The notes beneath the pieces are model-generated. The model saw only the letters and a list, made by a program, of their open reading frames with translations. It made no database searches and was not told the DNA's origin. A DNA stretch of 64,000 bases from Colletes latitarsis (Eukaryota > Arthropoda > Insecta > Hymenoptera > Colletidae), in the NCBI RefSeq assembly GCF_051014445.1, contig NW_027488369.1, forward strand, positions 17,564,001 to 17,628,000, in the 5' to 3' direction. Shown here in pieces: positions 40,301 to 53,970 of the stretch. Made by a program: the position numbers and the translations under genes. The number at the start of each line of letters is the position of its first letter. The first letter of the stretch is position 1.

Positions 40301-43300
40301 GATCCCAAGCAGAAAAAACCCTCGATCAGGTCAACATGCATGTTAAAACTGCGAAAGTATGACCCTGATAAGGTCAAATCCCAGACCTATCCCAGACCTG
40401 ACATGCGTTATCCTCTAAAATATTGATCCAAACCAGGTTTAATTGACTGTTTCAGTGTGGTCCCACATTATTACGTGATACAATCCAGAAACAGCCCAGG
40501 ATCTAGCCATGCGGTATGAGAAATATGCGAATGTATGAGCCTGATGAGGACAAATCCTAGACCTAACCCAAACCTAACATGCGTTATCCTCCAAAATATT
40601 TATCAAGACCAGGTTTAATTGAATGTTTCAGTGTGGTACCACATTACTACGTGAACCAAACCAGAAAAAACCCAGGATCCGTTCAACAAGTATGTGAAGA
40701 ATGCGAAAGTATGAGTCTGATGAGTGAAAATCCCAGGGCTAACCTAGACCTAACATGCGTTATCCTCTAAAATATTGATCCAAACCAGGTTTAATGGACT
40801 GTTTCAGTGTGGTACCACTTTACTACGTGATCGAAAGCATTAAGAACCCTCGATCAGGTCAACATGTATGTTAAAACTGCGAAAGTATGACCCTGATGAG
40901 GGCAAATCCCAGGCCTTACCTAGACCTAACATGCGTTGTCCTCTAAGATATTGATGGATACCAGGTTTAATTGACTGTTTCAGTGTTGTACTTCATTACC
41001 ACGTGATGCGATCCAGAAAAAGCCCAGGATCTAGCCATCAAGTATGAGAAATATGCGAAAGAATGAGCCTGATGAGACCAAATCCCAGACCTAACCTAGA
41101 CATAACATGAATTATTCTCTAAAATATTGATCAAAACCAGGTTTAATTGACTGTTTCAGTGTGGTACCACATTACTACGTGATCCAATCCAGAAATAGCC
41201 CAGGATCTAGCCATGAAGTATGAGAAATATGCGAAAGTATGAGCCTGACGAGGGCAAATCCTAGACCTTACCCAGACCTAACATGCGTTATCCTCTAAAA
41301 TATTTATCATAACCAGGTTTAATTGATTGTTTCAGTGTGGTCCCACATTACTACGTGATCCAAACCAGAAAAAACCCAGGATCCGTTCAACAAGTATGTG
41401 AAGAATGCGAAAGTATGAGTCTGATGAGGGCTAATCCCAGACCTATCCCAGACCTAACTTGCGTTATACTCTAAAATAGTTATCAAGACCAGGTTTAATT
41501 GATTGTTTCAGTGTGGTCCCACATTACTACGTGATCCAAACCAGAAAAAACGCAGGATCCGTTCAACAAGTATGTGAAGAATGCGAAAGTATGAGTCTGA
41601 TGAGTGAAAATCCCAGACATAACTTAGACCTAACATGCGTTATCCTCTAAAATATTGATCCAAACCAGGTTTAATGGACTGGTTCAGTGGGGTACCACTT
41701 TACTACGTGATCCAAAGCAGAAAAAACACTCGATCAGGTCAACATGTATGTTAAAACTGCGAAAGTATGACCCTGATGAGGGCAAATCCCAGACCAATCC
41801 GAGACCTAACTTGCGTTGTCCTCTAAGATATTGATCCAAACCAGGTTTAATTGACCGTTACAGTGTGGTCCCACATTACTACGTGATCCAAACCAGAAAA
41901 AACCCAGGATCTAGCCATCAAGTATGAGAAACATTGCGAAAGAATGAGCCTGATGATAGCAAATCCCAGACCTAACCTAGACCTAACATGAATTATTCTC
42001 TAAAATATTGATCGAAACCAGGTTTAATTGACTGTTTCAGTGTGGTCCCACATTACTACGTGATCCAAACCAGAAAAAACCCAGGATCCATTCAACAAGT
42101 ATGTGAAGTGTGCGAAAGTATGAGTCTGATGAGGTCAAATCCCAGACCTATCCCAGACCTAACTTGCGTTATCCTCAAAAATATTGATCGAAACCAGGTT
42201 AAATTGACTGTTTCAGCGTGGTACCACATTACTACGTGATACAATCCAGAAACAGCCAAGGATCTAGCCATGAAGTATGAGAAATATGCGAATGTATGAG
42301 CCTAATGAGGATAAATCCTAGACCTAACCCAAACCTAACATGCGTTATCCTCTAAAATATTTATGAAGACCAGGTGTAATTGAATGTTTCAGTGTGGTAC
42401 CACATTGCTACGTGAATCAAACCAGAAAAAACCCAGGGTCCATTCAACAAGTATGTGAAGAATGCGAAAGTATGAGTCTGATGAGTGAAAATTTCAGGTC
42501 TAACCCAGACCTAACATGCGTTATCCTCCAAAATATTGATCCAAACCAGGTTTAATGGACTGTTTCAGTGTGGTACCACTTTACTACGTGATCCAAAGCA
42601 TTAAGAATCCTCGATCAGGTCAACATGCATGTTAAAACTGCGAAAGTATGACCCTGATGAGGGCAAATCCCAGGCCTTACCTAGACCTAACATGCGTTGT
42701 CCTCTAAAATATTGATGGAAACCAGGTTTAATTGACTGTTTCAGTGTGGTACCACCTTACTACGTGAACCAAACCAGAAAAAACCCAGGATCCGTTCAAC
42801 AAGTATGTGAGGAATGCGAAAGTATGAGTCTGATGAGTGAAAATCCCAGGGCTAACCTAGACCTAACATGCGTTATCCTCTAATATATTGATCCAAACCA
42901 GGTTTAATTGACTGTTTTAGTTGTGGTACCACTTTACTACGTGATCCAAAGCAGAAAAAACCCTCGATCAGGTCAACATGCATGTTAAAACTGCGAAAGT
43001 ATGACCCTGATGAGGTCAAATCCCAGACCTATCCCAGACCTGAGATGCGTTATCCTCCAAAATATTGATCCAAACCAGGTTTAATGGACTGTTTCAGTGT
43101 GGTACCACTTTACTACGTGATCCAAAGCAGAAAAAACCCTCGATCAGGTCAACATGCATGCTAAAACTGCGAAAGTATGACCCTGATGAGGTCAAATCCC
43201 AGACCTATCCCAGACCTGACATGCGTTATCCTCTAAAATATTGATCCAAACCAGGTTTAATTGACTGTTTCAGTGTGGTCCCACATTATTACGTGATACA

Positions 43301-46300
43301 ATCCAGAAACAGCCCAGGATCTAGCCATGAAGTATGAGAAATATGCGAATGTATGAGCCTGATGAGGACAAATCCTAGACCTAACCCAAACCTAACATGC
43401 GTTATCCTCCAAAATATTTATCAAGACCAGGTTTAATTGAATGTTTCAGTGTGGTACCACATTACTACGTGAACCAAACCAGAAAAAACCCAGGATCCGT
43501 TCAACAAGTATGTGAAGAATGCGAAAGTATGAGTCTGATGAGTGAAAATCCCAGGGCTAACCTAGACCTAACATGCGTTATCCTCTAAAATATTGATCCA
43601 AACCAGGTTTAATGGACTGTTTCAGTGTGGTACCACTTTACTACGTGATCGAAAGCATTAAGAACCCTCGATCAGGTCAACATGTATGTTAAAACTGCGA
43701 AAGTATGACCCTGATGAGGGCAAATCCCAGGCCTCACCTAGACCTAACATGCGTTGTCCTCTAAAATATTGATGGAAACCAGGTTTAATTGACTGTTTCA
43801 GTGTTGTACTTCATTACCACGTGATGCGATCCAGAAAAAGCCCAGGATCTAGCCATCAAGTATGAGAAATATGCGAAAGAATGAGCCTGATGAGAGCAAA
43901 TCCCAGACCTAACCTAGACATAACATGAATTATTCTCTAAAATATTGATCAAAACCAGGTTTAATTGACTGTTTCAGTGTGGTACCACATTACTACGTGA
44001 TCCAATCCAGAAATAGCCCAGAATCTAGCCATGAAGTATGAGAAATATGCGAAAGTATGAGCCTGATGAGGGCAAATCCTAGACCTTACCCAGACCTAAC
44101 ATGCGTTATCCTCTAAAATATTTATCATAACCAGGTTTAATTGATTGTTTCAGTGTGGTCCCACATTACAACGTGATCCAAACCAGAAAAAACCCAGGAT
44201 CCGTTCAACAAGTATGTGAAGAATGCGAAAGTATGAGTCTGATGAGGGCTAATCCCAGACCTATCCCAGACCTAACTTGCGTTATCGTCTAAAATAATGA
44301 TCGAAACCAGGTTTAATTGACTGTTTTAGTTGTGGTACCACATTACCACGTGATCCAAAGCAGAAAAAACCCTCGATCAGGTCAACATGCATGTTAAAAC
44401 TGCGAAAGTATGACCCTGATGAGGTCAAATCCCAGACTTATCCCAGACCTGACATGCGTTATCCTCTAAAATAGTTATCAAGACCAGGTTTAATTGATTG
44501 TTTCGGTGTGGTCCCACATTACTACGTGATCCAAACCAGAAAAAACCCAGGATCCGTTCAACAAGTATGTGAAGAATGCGAAAGTATGAGTCTGATGAGT
44601 GAAAATCCCAGACATAAATTAGACCTAACATGCGTTATCCTCTAAAATATTGATCCAAACCAGGTTTAATGGAATGTTTCTGTGGGGTACCACTTTACTA
44701 CGTGATCCAAAGCAGAAAAAACACTCGATCAGGTCAACATGTATGTTAAAACTGCGAAAGTATGACCCTGATGAGGGCAAATCCCAGACCAATCCGAGAC
44801 CTAACTTGCGTTGTCCTCTAAGATATTGATCCAAACCAGGTTTAATTGACCGTTTCAGTGTGGTCCCACATTACTACGTGATCCAAACCAGAAAAAACCC
44901 AGGATCTAGCCATCAAGTATGAGAAACATTGCGAAAGAATGAGACTGATGATAGCAAATCCCAGACCTAACCTAGACCTAACATGAATTATTCTCTAAAA
45001 TATTGATCGAAACCAGGTTTAATTGACTGTTTCAGTGTGGTCCCACATTACTACGTGATCCAAACCAGAAAAAACCCAGGATCCAATTCAACAAGTATGT
45101 GAAGAATGCGAAAGTATGAGTCTGATGAGTGAAAATCCCAGGCCTAACCTAGACCTAACATGAATTATTCTCTAAAATATTGATCGAAACCTGGTTAAAT
45201 CTATTGTTTCAGTGTGGTACCACATTACTATTAGATCCAAACCAGAAAATAACCCAGGATCTGTTCAACGAGTATGTGAAGTGTGCGAAAGTATGAGTCT
45301 GATGAGGTCAAATCCCAGACCTATCCCAGACTTAACATGCGTTATCCTCTAAAATATTGATCGAAACCGGGTTTAATCGACTGATTCAGTGTGGTACCAC
45401 ATTACTACGTGATCCAAACCAGAAAAAACCCAGGATCCGTTCAACAAGTATGTGAAGAATGCGAAAGTATGAGTCTGATGAGTGAAAATCCCAGACCTAA
45501 CCTAGACCTAACATGAATTATTCTCTAAAATATTGATCGAAACCTGGTTTAATCTATTGTTTCAGTGTGGTACCACATTACTATTAGATCCAAACCAGAA
45601 AATAACCCAGGATCTGTTCAACGAGTATGTGAAGTGTGCGAAAGTATGAGTCTGATGAGGTCAAATCCCAGACCTATCCCAGACCTAACTTGCGCTATCC
45701 TCAAAAATATTGATCGAAACCAGGTTTAATTGACTGTTTCAGCGTGGTACCACATTACTACGTGATACAATCCAGAAACAGCCAAGGATCTAGCCATGAA
45801 GTATGAGAAATATGCGAATGTATGAGCCTGATGAGGATAAATCCTAGACCTAACCCAAACCTAACATGCGTTATCCTCTAAAATATTTATCAAGACCAGG
45901 TTTAATTGAATGTTTCAGTGTGGTACCACATTACTACGTGAATCAAACCAGAAAAAACCCAGGATCCGTTCAACAAGTATGTGAAGAATGCGAAAGTATG
46001 AGTCTGATGAGTGAAAATCCCAGGTCTAACCCAGACCTAACATGCGTTATCCTCCAAAATATTGATCCAAACCAGGTTTAATGGACTGTTTCAGTGTGGT
46101 ACCACTTTACTACGTGAACCAAACCAGAAAAAACCCAGGATCCGTTCAACAAGTATGTGAGGAATGCGAAAGTATGAGTCTGATGAGTGAAAATCCCAGG
46201 GCAAACCTAGACCTAACATGCGTTATCCTCCAAAATATTTATCAAGACCAGGTTTAATTGAATGTTTCAGTGTGGTACCACATTACTACGTGAACCAAAC

Positions 46301-49300
46301 CAGAAAAAACCCAGGATCCGTTCAACAAGTATGTGAAGAATGCGAAAGTATGAGTCTGATGAGTGAAAATCCCAGGTCTAACCCAGACCTAACATGCGTT
46401 ATCCTCCAAAATATTGATCCAAACCAGGTTTAATGGACTGTTTCAGTGTGGTACCACTTTACTACGTGATCCAAACCATTAAGAATCCTCGATCAGGTCA
46501 ACTTGCATGTAAAAACTGCGAAAGTATGACCCTGATGAGGTCAAATCCCAGACTTATCCCAGACCTGACATGCGTTATCCTCTAAAATAGTTATCAAGAC
46601 CAGGTTTAATTGATTGTTTCGGTGTGGTCCCACATTACTACGTGATCCAAACCAGAAAAAACCCAGGATCCGTTCAACAAGTATGTGAAGAATGCGAAAG
46701 TATGAGTCTGATGAGTGAAAATCCCAGGCCTAACCTAGACCTAACATGAATTATTCTCTAAAATATTGATCGAAACCTGGTTTAATCTATTGTTCCAGTG
46801 TGGTACCACATTACTATTAGATCCAAACCAGAAAATAACCCAGGATCTGTTCAACGAGTATGTGAAGTGTGCGAAAGTATGAGTCTGATGAGTGAAAATC
46901 CCAGACCTAACCTAGACCTAACATGAATTATTCTCTAAAATATAGATCGAAACCAGGTTTAATTGACTGTTTCAGCGTGGTACCACAATACTACGTGATA
47001 CAATCCAGAAACAGCCAAGGATCTAGCCATGAAGTATGAGAAATATGCGAATGTATGAGCCTGATGAGGATAAATCCTAGACCTAACCCAAACCTAACAT
47101 GCGTTATCCTCCAAAATATTTATCAAGACCAGGTTTAATTGAATGTTTCAGTGTGGTACCACATTACTACGTGAATCAAACCAGAAAAAACCCAGGATCG
47201 GTTCAACAAGTATGTGAAGAATGCGAAAGTATGAGTCTGATGAGTGAAAATCCCAGGTCTAACCCGGACCTAACATGCGTTATCCTCCAAAATATTGATC
47301 CAAACCAGGTTTAATGGACTGTTTCAGTGTGGTACCACTTTACTACGTGATCCAAAGCATTAAGAATCCTCGATCAGGTCAACATGCATGTTAAAACTGC
47401 GAAAGTATGACCCTGATGACGGCAAATCCCAGGCCTTACCTAGACCTAACATGCGTTGTCCTCTAAAATATTGATGGAAACCAGGTTTAATTGACTGTTT
47501 CAGTGAGGTACCACCTTACTACGTGAACCAAACCAGAAAAAACCCAGGATCCGTTCAACAAGTATGTGAGGAATGCGAAAGTATGAGTCTGATGAGTGAA
47601 AATCCCAGGGCTAACCTAGACCTAACATGCGTTATCCTCTAAAATATTGATCCAAACCAGGTTTAATGGAATGTTTCAGTGGGGTACCACTTTACTACGT
47701 GATCCAAAGCAGAAAAAACACTCGATCAGGTCAACATGTATGTTAAAACTGCGAAAGTATGACCCTGATGAGGGCAAATCCCAGACCAATCCGAGACCTA
47801 ACTTGCGTTGTCCTCTAAGATATTGATCCAAACCAGGTTTAATTGACCGTTTCAGTGTGGTCCCACATTACTACGTGATCCAAACCAGAAAAAACCCAGG
47901 ATCTAGCCATCAAGTATGAGAAACATTGCGAAAGAATGAGCCTGATGATAGCAAATCCCAGACCTAACCTAGACCTAACATGAATTATTCTCTAAAATAT
48001 TGATCGAAACCAGGTTTAATTGACTGTTTCAGTGTGGTCCCACATTACTACGTGATCCAAACCAGAAAAAACCCAGGATCCATTCAACAAGTATGTGAAG
48101 AATGCGAAAGTATGAGTCTGATGAGTGAAAATCCCAGGCCTAACCTAGACCTAACATGAATTATTCTCTAAAATATTGATCGAAACCTGGTTTAATCTAT
48201 TGTTTCAGTGTGGTACCACATTACTATTAGATCCAAACCAGAAAATAACCCAGGATCTGTTCAACGAGTATGTGAAGTGTGCGAAAGTATGAGTCTGATG
48301 AGGTCAAATCCCAGACCTATCCCAGACTTAACATGCGTTATCCTCTAAAATATTGATCGAAACCGGGTTTAATCGACTGATTCAGTGTGGTACCACATTA
48401 CTACGTGATCCAAACCAGAAAAAACCCAGGATCCGTTCAACAAGTATGTGAAGAATGCGAAAGTATGAGTCTGATGAGTGAAAATCCCAGACCTAACCTA
48501 GACCTAACATGAATTATTCTCTAAAATATTGATCGAAACCTGGTTTAATCTATTGTTTCAGTGTGGTACCACATTACTATTAGATCCAAACCAGAAAATA
48601 ACCCAGGATCTGTTCAACGAGTATGTGAAGTGTGCGAAAGTATGAGTCTGATGAGGTCAAATCCCAGACCTATCCCAGACCTAACTTGCGCTATCCTCAA
48701 AAATATTGATCGAAACCAGGTTTAATTGACTGTTTCAGCGTGGTACCACATTACTACGTGATACAATCCAGAAACAGCCAAGGATCTAACCATGAAGTAT
48801 GAGAAATATGCGAATGTATGAGCCTGATGAGGATAAATCCTAGACCTAACCCAAACCTAACATGCGTTATCCTCTAAAATATTTATCAAGACCAGGTTTA
48901 ATTGAATGTTTCAGTGTGGTACCACATTACTACGTGAATCAAACCAGAAAAAACCCAGGATCCGTTCAACAAGTATGTGAAGAATGCGAAAGTATGAGTC
49001 TGATGAGTGAAAATCCCAGGTCTAACCCAGACCTAACATGCGTTATCCTCCAAAATATTGATCCAAACCAGGTTTAATGGACTGTTTCAGTGTGGTACCA
49101 CTTTACTACGTGAACCAAACCAGAAAAAACCCAGGATCCGTTCAACAAGTATGTGAGGAATGCGAAAGTATGAGTCTGATGAGTGAAAATCCCAGGGCTA
49201 ACCTAGACCTAACATGCGTTATCCTCCAAAATATTTATCAAGACCAGGTTTAATTGAATGTTTCAGTGTGGTACCACATTACTACGTGAACCAAACCAGA

Positions 49301-50100
49301 AAAAACCCAGGATCCGTTCAACAAGTATGTGAAGAATGCGAAAGTATGAGTCTGATGAGTGAAAATCCCAGGTCTAACCCAGACCTAACATGCGTTATCC
49401 TCCAAAATATTGATCCAAACCAGGTTTAATGGACTGTTTCAGTGTGGTACCACTTTACTACGTGATCCAAACCATTAAGAATCCTCGATCAGGTCAACAT
49501 GCATGTAAAAACTGCGAAAGTATGACCCTGATGAGGTCAAATCCCAGACTTATCCCAGACCTGACATGCGTTATCCTCTAAAATAGTTATCAAGACCAGG
49601 TTTAATTGATTGTTTCGGTGTGGTCCCACATTACTACGTGATCCAAACCAGAAAAAACCCAGGATCCGTTCAACAAGTATGTGAAGAATGCGAAAGTATG
49701 AGTCTGATGAGTGAAAATCCCAGACATAACTTAGACCTAACATGCGTTATCCTCTAAAATATTGATCCAAACCAGGTTTAATGGACTGTTTCAGTGGGGT
49801 ACCACTATGGTACGTGATCCAAAGCAGAAAAAACACTCGATCAGGTCAACATGTATGTTAAAACTGCGAAGGTATGACCCTGATGAGGGCAAATCCCAGA
49901 CCAATCCGAGACCTAACTTGCGTTGTCCTCTAAGATATTGATCCAAACCAGGTTTAATTGACCGTTTCAGTGTGGTCCCACATTACTACGTGATCCAAAC
50001 CAGGAAAAACCCAGGATCTAGCCATCAAGTATGAGAAACATTGCGAAAGAATGAGCCTGATGATAGCAAATCCCAGACCTAACCTAGACCTAACATGAAT
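37385..50100 (+). repeat. 17-monomer higher-order repeat, ~2,995 bp, about four copies
   Basis: The anchor TTGTCCTCTAAGATATTGAT with CCAAACC occurs at 38,821, 41,816, 44,811, 47,808 and 49,923. The spacings are 2,995, 2,995, 2,997 and 2,115 bp, which is 17, 17, 17 and 12 monomers. Each is followed by the same diagnostic one-base insertion, GAGAAACATTGCGAAAGAAT. The units are not uniform: a 16-monomer offset of 2,818 to 2,820 bp links 37,741/40,561 and 40,579/43,397, and a 2,996-bp offset links 45,866/48,862 and 46,218/49,214. The variants CTATTAGATCCAAACCAG and AGCATTAAGAATCCTCGATC are typical of this zone. Classes B and C dominate. Confidence 0.85.
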
Positions 50101-52559
50101 TATTCTCTAAAATATTGATCGAAACCAGGTTTAATTGATTGTTTCAGTGTGGTCCCACATTACTACGTGATCCAAACCAGAAAAAACCCAGGATCCATTC
50201 AACAAGTATGTGAAGAATGCGAAAGTATGAGTCTGATGAGTGAAAATCCCAGGCCTAACCTAGACCTAACATGAATTATTCTCTAAAATATTGATCGAAA
50301 CCTGGTTTAATCTATTGTTTCAGTGTGGTACCACATTACTATTAGATCCAAACCAGAAAATAACCCAGGATCTGTTCAACGAGTATGTGAAGTGTGCGAA
50401 AGTATGAGTCTGATGAGTGAAAATCCCAGACCTAACCTAGACCTAACATGAATTATTCTCTAAAATATAGATCGAAACCAGGTTTAATTGACTGTTTCAG
50501 CGTGGTACCACATTACTACGTGATACAATCCAGAAACAGCCAAGGATCTAGCCATGAAGTATGAGAAATATGCGAATGTATGAGCCTGATGAGGATAAAT
50601 CCTAGACCTAACCCAAACCTAACATGCGTTATCCTCCAAAATATTTATCAAGACCAGGTTTAATTGAATGTTTCAGTGTGGTACCACATTACTACGTGAA
50701 TCAAACCAGAAAAAACCCAGGATCCGTTCAACGAGTATGTGAAGAATGCGAAAGTATGAGTCTGATGAGTGAAAATCCCAGGTCTAACCCAGACCTAACA
50801 TGCGTTATCCTCCAAAATATTGATCCAAACCAGGTTTAATGGACTGTTTCAGTGTGGTACCACTTTACTACGTGATCCAAAGCATTAAGAATCCTCGATC
50901 AGGTCAACATGCATGTTAAAACTGCGAAAGTATGACCCTGATGACGGCAAATCCCAGGCCTTACCTAGACCTAACACGCGTTGTCCTCTAAAATATTGAT
51001 GGAAACCAGGTTTAATTGACTGTTTCAGTGTGGTACCACCTTACTACGTGAACCAAACCAGAAAAAACCCAGGATCCGTTCAACAAGTATGTGAGGAATG
51101 CGAAAGTATGAGTCTGATGAGTGAAAATCCCAGGGCTAACCTAGACCTAACATGCGTTATCCTCTAAAATATTGATCCAAACCAGGTTTAATGGACTGTT
51201 TCAGTGTGGTACCACTTTACTACGTGATCGAAAGCATTAAGAACCCTCGATCAGGTCAACATGTATGTTAAAACTGCGAAAGTATGACCCTGATGAGGGC
51301 AAATCCCAGGCCTTACCTAGACCTAACATGCGTTGTCCTCTAAAATATTGATGGAAACCAGGTTTAATTGACTGTTTCAGTGTTGTACTTCATTACCACG
51401 TGATGCGATCCAGAAACAGCCAAGGATCTAGCCATGAAGTATGAGAAATATGCGAATGTATGAGCCTGATGAGGATAAATCCTAGACCTAACCCAAACCT
51501 AACATGCGTTATCCTCTAAAATATTTATCAAGACCAGGTTTAATTGAATGTTTCAGTGTGGTACCACATTACTACGTGAATCAAACCAGAAAAAACCCAG
51601 GATCCGTTCAACAAGTATGTGAAGAATGCGAAAGTATGAGTCTGATGAGTGAAAATCCCAGGACTAACCCAGAACTAACATGCGTTATCCTCCAAAATAT
51701 TGATCCAAACCAGGTTTAATGGACTGTTTCAGTGTGGTACCACTTTACTACGTGATCCAAAGCATTAAGAATCCTCGATCAGGTCAACATGCATGTTAAA
51801 ACTGCGAAAGTATGACCCTGATGAGGGCAAATCCCAGGACTTACCTAGACCTAACATGCGTTGTCCTCTAAAATATTGATGGAAACCAGGTTTAATTGAC
51901 TGTTTCAGTGTGGTACCACCTTACTACGTGAACCAAACCAGAAAAAACCCAGGATCCGTTCAACAAGTATGTGAGGAATGCGAAAGTATGAGTCTGATGA
52001 GTGAAAATCCCAGGGCTAACCTAGACCTAACATGCGTTATCCTCCAAAATATTTATCAAGACCAGGTTTAATTGAATGTTTCAGTGTGGTACCACATTAC
52101 TACGTGAACCAAACCAGAAAAAACCCAGGATCCGTTCAACAAGTATGTGAAGAATGCGAAAGTATGAGTCTGATGAGTGAAAATCCCAGGGCTAACCTAG
52201 ACCTAACGTGCGTTATCCTCTAAAATATTGATCCAAACCAGGTTTAATGGACTGTTTCAGTGTGGTACCACTTTACTACGTGATCGAAAGCATTAAGAAC
52301 CCTCGATCAGGTCAACATGTATGTTAAAACTGCGAAAGTATGACCCTGATGAGGGCAAATCCCAGGCCTTACCTAGACCTAACATGCGTTATCCTCTAAA
52401 ATATTTATCATAAACAGGTTTAATTGATTGTTTCAGTGTGGTACCACCTTACTACGTGAACCAAACCAGAAAAAACCCAGGATCCGTTCAACAAGTATGT
52501 GAAGAATGCGAAAGTATGAGTCTGATGAGTGAAAATCCCAGGGCTAACCTAGACCTAAC

Positions 52560-52735
52560 ATGCGTTGTCCTCTAAAATATTGATGGAAACCAGGTTTAAT
52601 TGACTGTTTCAGTGTTGTACTTCATTACCACGTGATGCGATCCAGAAAAAGCCCAGGATCTAGCCATCAAGTATGAGAAATATGCGAAAGAATGAGCCTG
52701 ATGAGAGCAAATCCCAGACCTAACCTAGACCTAAC
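52560..52735 (+). repeat. Representative class E monomer (176 bp)
   Basis: Class E is marked by GTTGTCCTCTAAAATATTGA, TGGAAACC, CAGTGTTGTACTTCATTACC and GAAAGAATGAGCCTGATGAG. The central GGTACC dyad is lost (TTGTACTTC). In most copies the next unit begins ATGAATTATTCTCTAAAATA, so the two units have been amplified together. Confidence 0.8.
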
Positions 52736-53793
52736 ATGAATTATTCTCTAAAATATTGATCGAAACCAGGTTTAATTGATTGTTTCAGTGTGGTCCCACA
52801 TTACTACGTGATCCAAACCAGAAAAAACCCAGGATCCATGCAACAAGTATGTGAAGAATGCGAAAGCATGAGTCTGATGAGTGAAAATCCCAGGCCTAAC
52901 CTAGACCTAACATGAATTATTCTCTAAAATATTGATCGAAACCTGGTTTAATCTATTGTTTCAGTGTGGTACCACATTACTATTAGATCCAAACCAGAAA
53001 ATAACCCAGGATCTGTTCAACGAGTATGTGAAGTGTCCGAAAGTATGAGTCTGATGAGTGAAAATCCCAGACCTAACCTAGACCTAACATGAATCATTCT
53101 CTAAAACATTGATCGAAACCTGGTTTAATCTATTGTTTCAGTGTGGTACCACATTACTATTAGATCCAAACCAGAAAATAACCCAGGATCTGTTCAACGA
53201 GTATGTGAAGTGTGCGAAAGTATGAGTCTGATGAGGTCAAATCCCAGACCTATCCCAGACCTGACTTGCGTTATCCTCAAAAATATTGATCGAAACCAGG
53301 TTTAATTGACTGTTTCAGCGTGGTACCACATTACTACGTGATACAATCCAGAAACAGCCAAGGATCTAGCCATGAAGTATGAGAAATATGCGAATGTATG
53401 AGCCTGATGAGGATAAATCCTAGACCTAACCCAAACCTAACATGCGTTATCCTCTAAAATATTTATCAAGACCAGGTTTAATTGAATGTTTCATTGTGGT
53501 ACCACATTACTACGTGAATCAAACCAGAAAAAACCCAGGATCCGTTCAACATGCATGTTAAAACTGCGAAAGTATGACCCTGATGAGGGCAAATCCCAGG
53601 CCTTACCTAGACCTAACATGCGTTGTCCTCTAAAATATTGATGGAAACCAGGTTTAATTGACTGTTTCAGTGTGGTACCACCTTACTACGTGAACCAAAC
53701 CAGAAAAAACCCAGGATCCGTTCAACAAGTATGTGAAGAATGCGAAAGTATGAGTCTGATGAGTGAAAATCCCAGGGCTAACCTAGACCTAAC

Positions 53794-53970
53794 ATGCGTT
53801 ATCCTCTAAAATATTGATCCAAACCAGGTTTAATTGACTGTTTTAGTTGTGGTACCACTTTACTATGTGATCCAAAGCAGAAAAAACCCTCGATCAGGTC
53901 AACATGCATGTTAAAACTGCGAAAGTATGACCCTGATGAGGTCAAATCCCAGACCTATCCCAGACCTGAC
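53794..53970 (+). repeat. Representative class C monomer (177 bp)
   Basis: Class C is marked by GATCCAAAGCAGAAAAAACC, CTCGATCAGGTCAACATGCA, TGTTAAAACTGCGAAAGTAT and GACCCTGATGAGGTC. Only this class carries the second palindrome AACATGCATGTT. Many copies also have TTTTAGTTGTGG. It is found from about 5,144 to 56,000 but not, as far as I can see, outside that span. Confidence 0.8.
53901..53912. other. Class C palindrome AACATGCATGTT (representative)
   Basis: A perfect 12-bp palindrome found in class C monomers only, at the place where other classes have CAACAAGTATGTGAA or CATGAAGTATGAG. It lies in the same monomer as the GTGGTACCAC dyad. Some copies read AACATGTATGTT, which breaks perfect symmetry. 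Confidence 0.7.
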
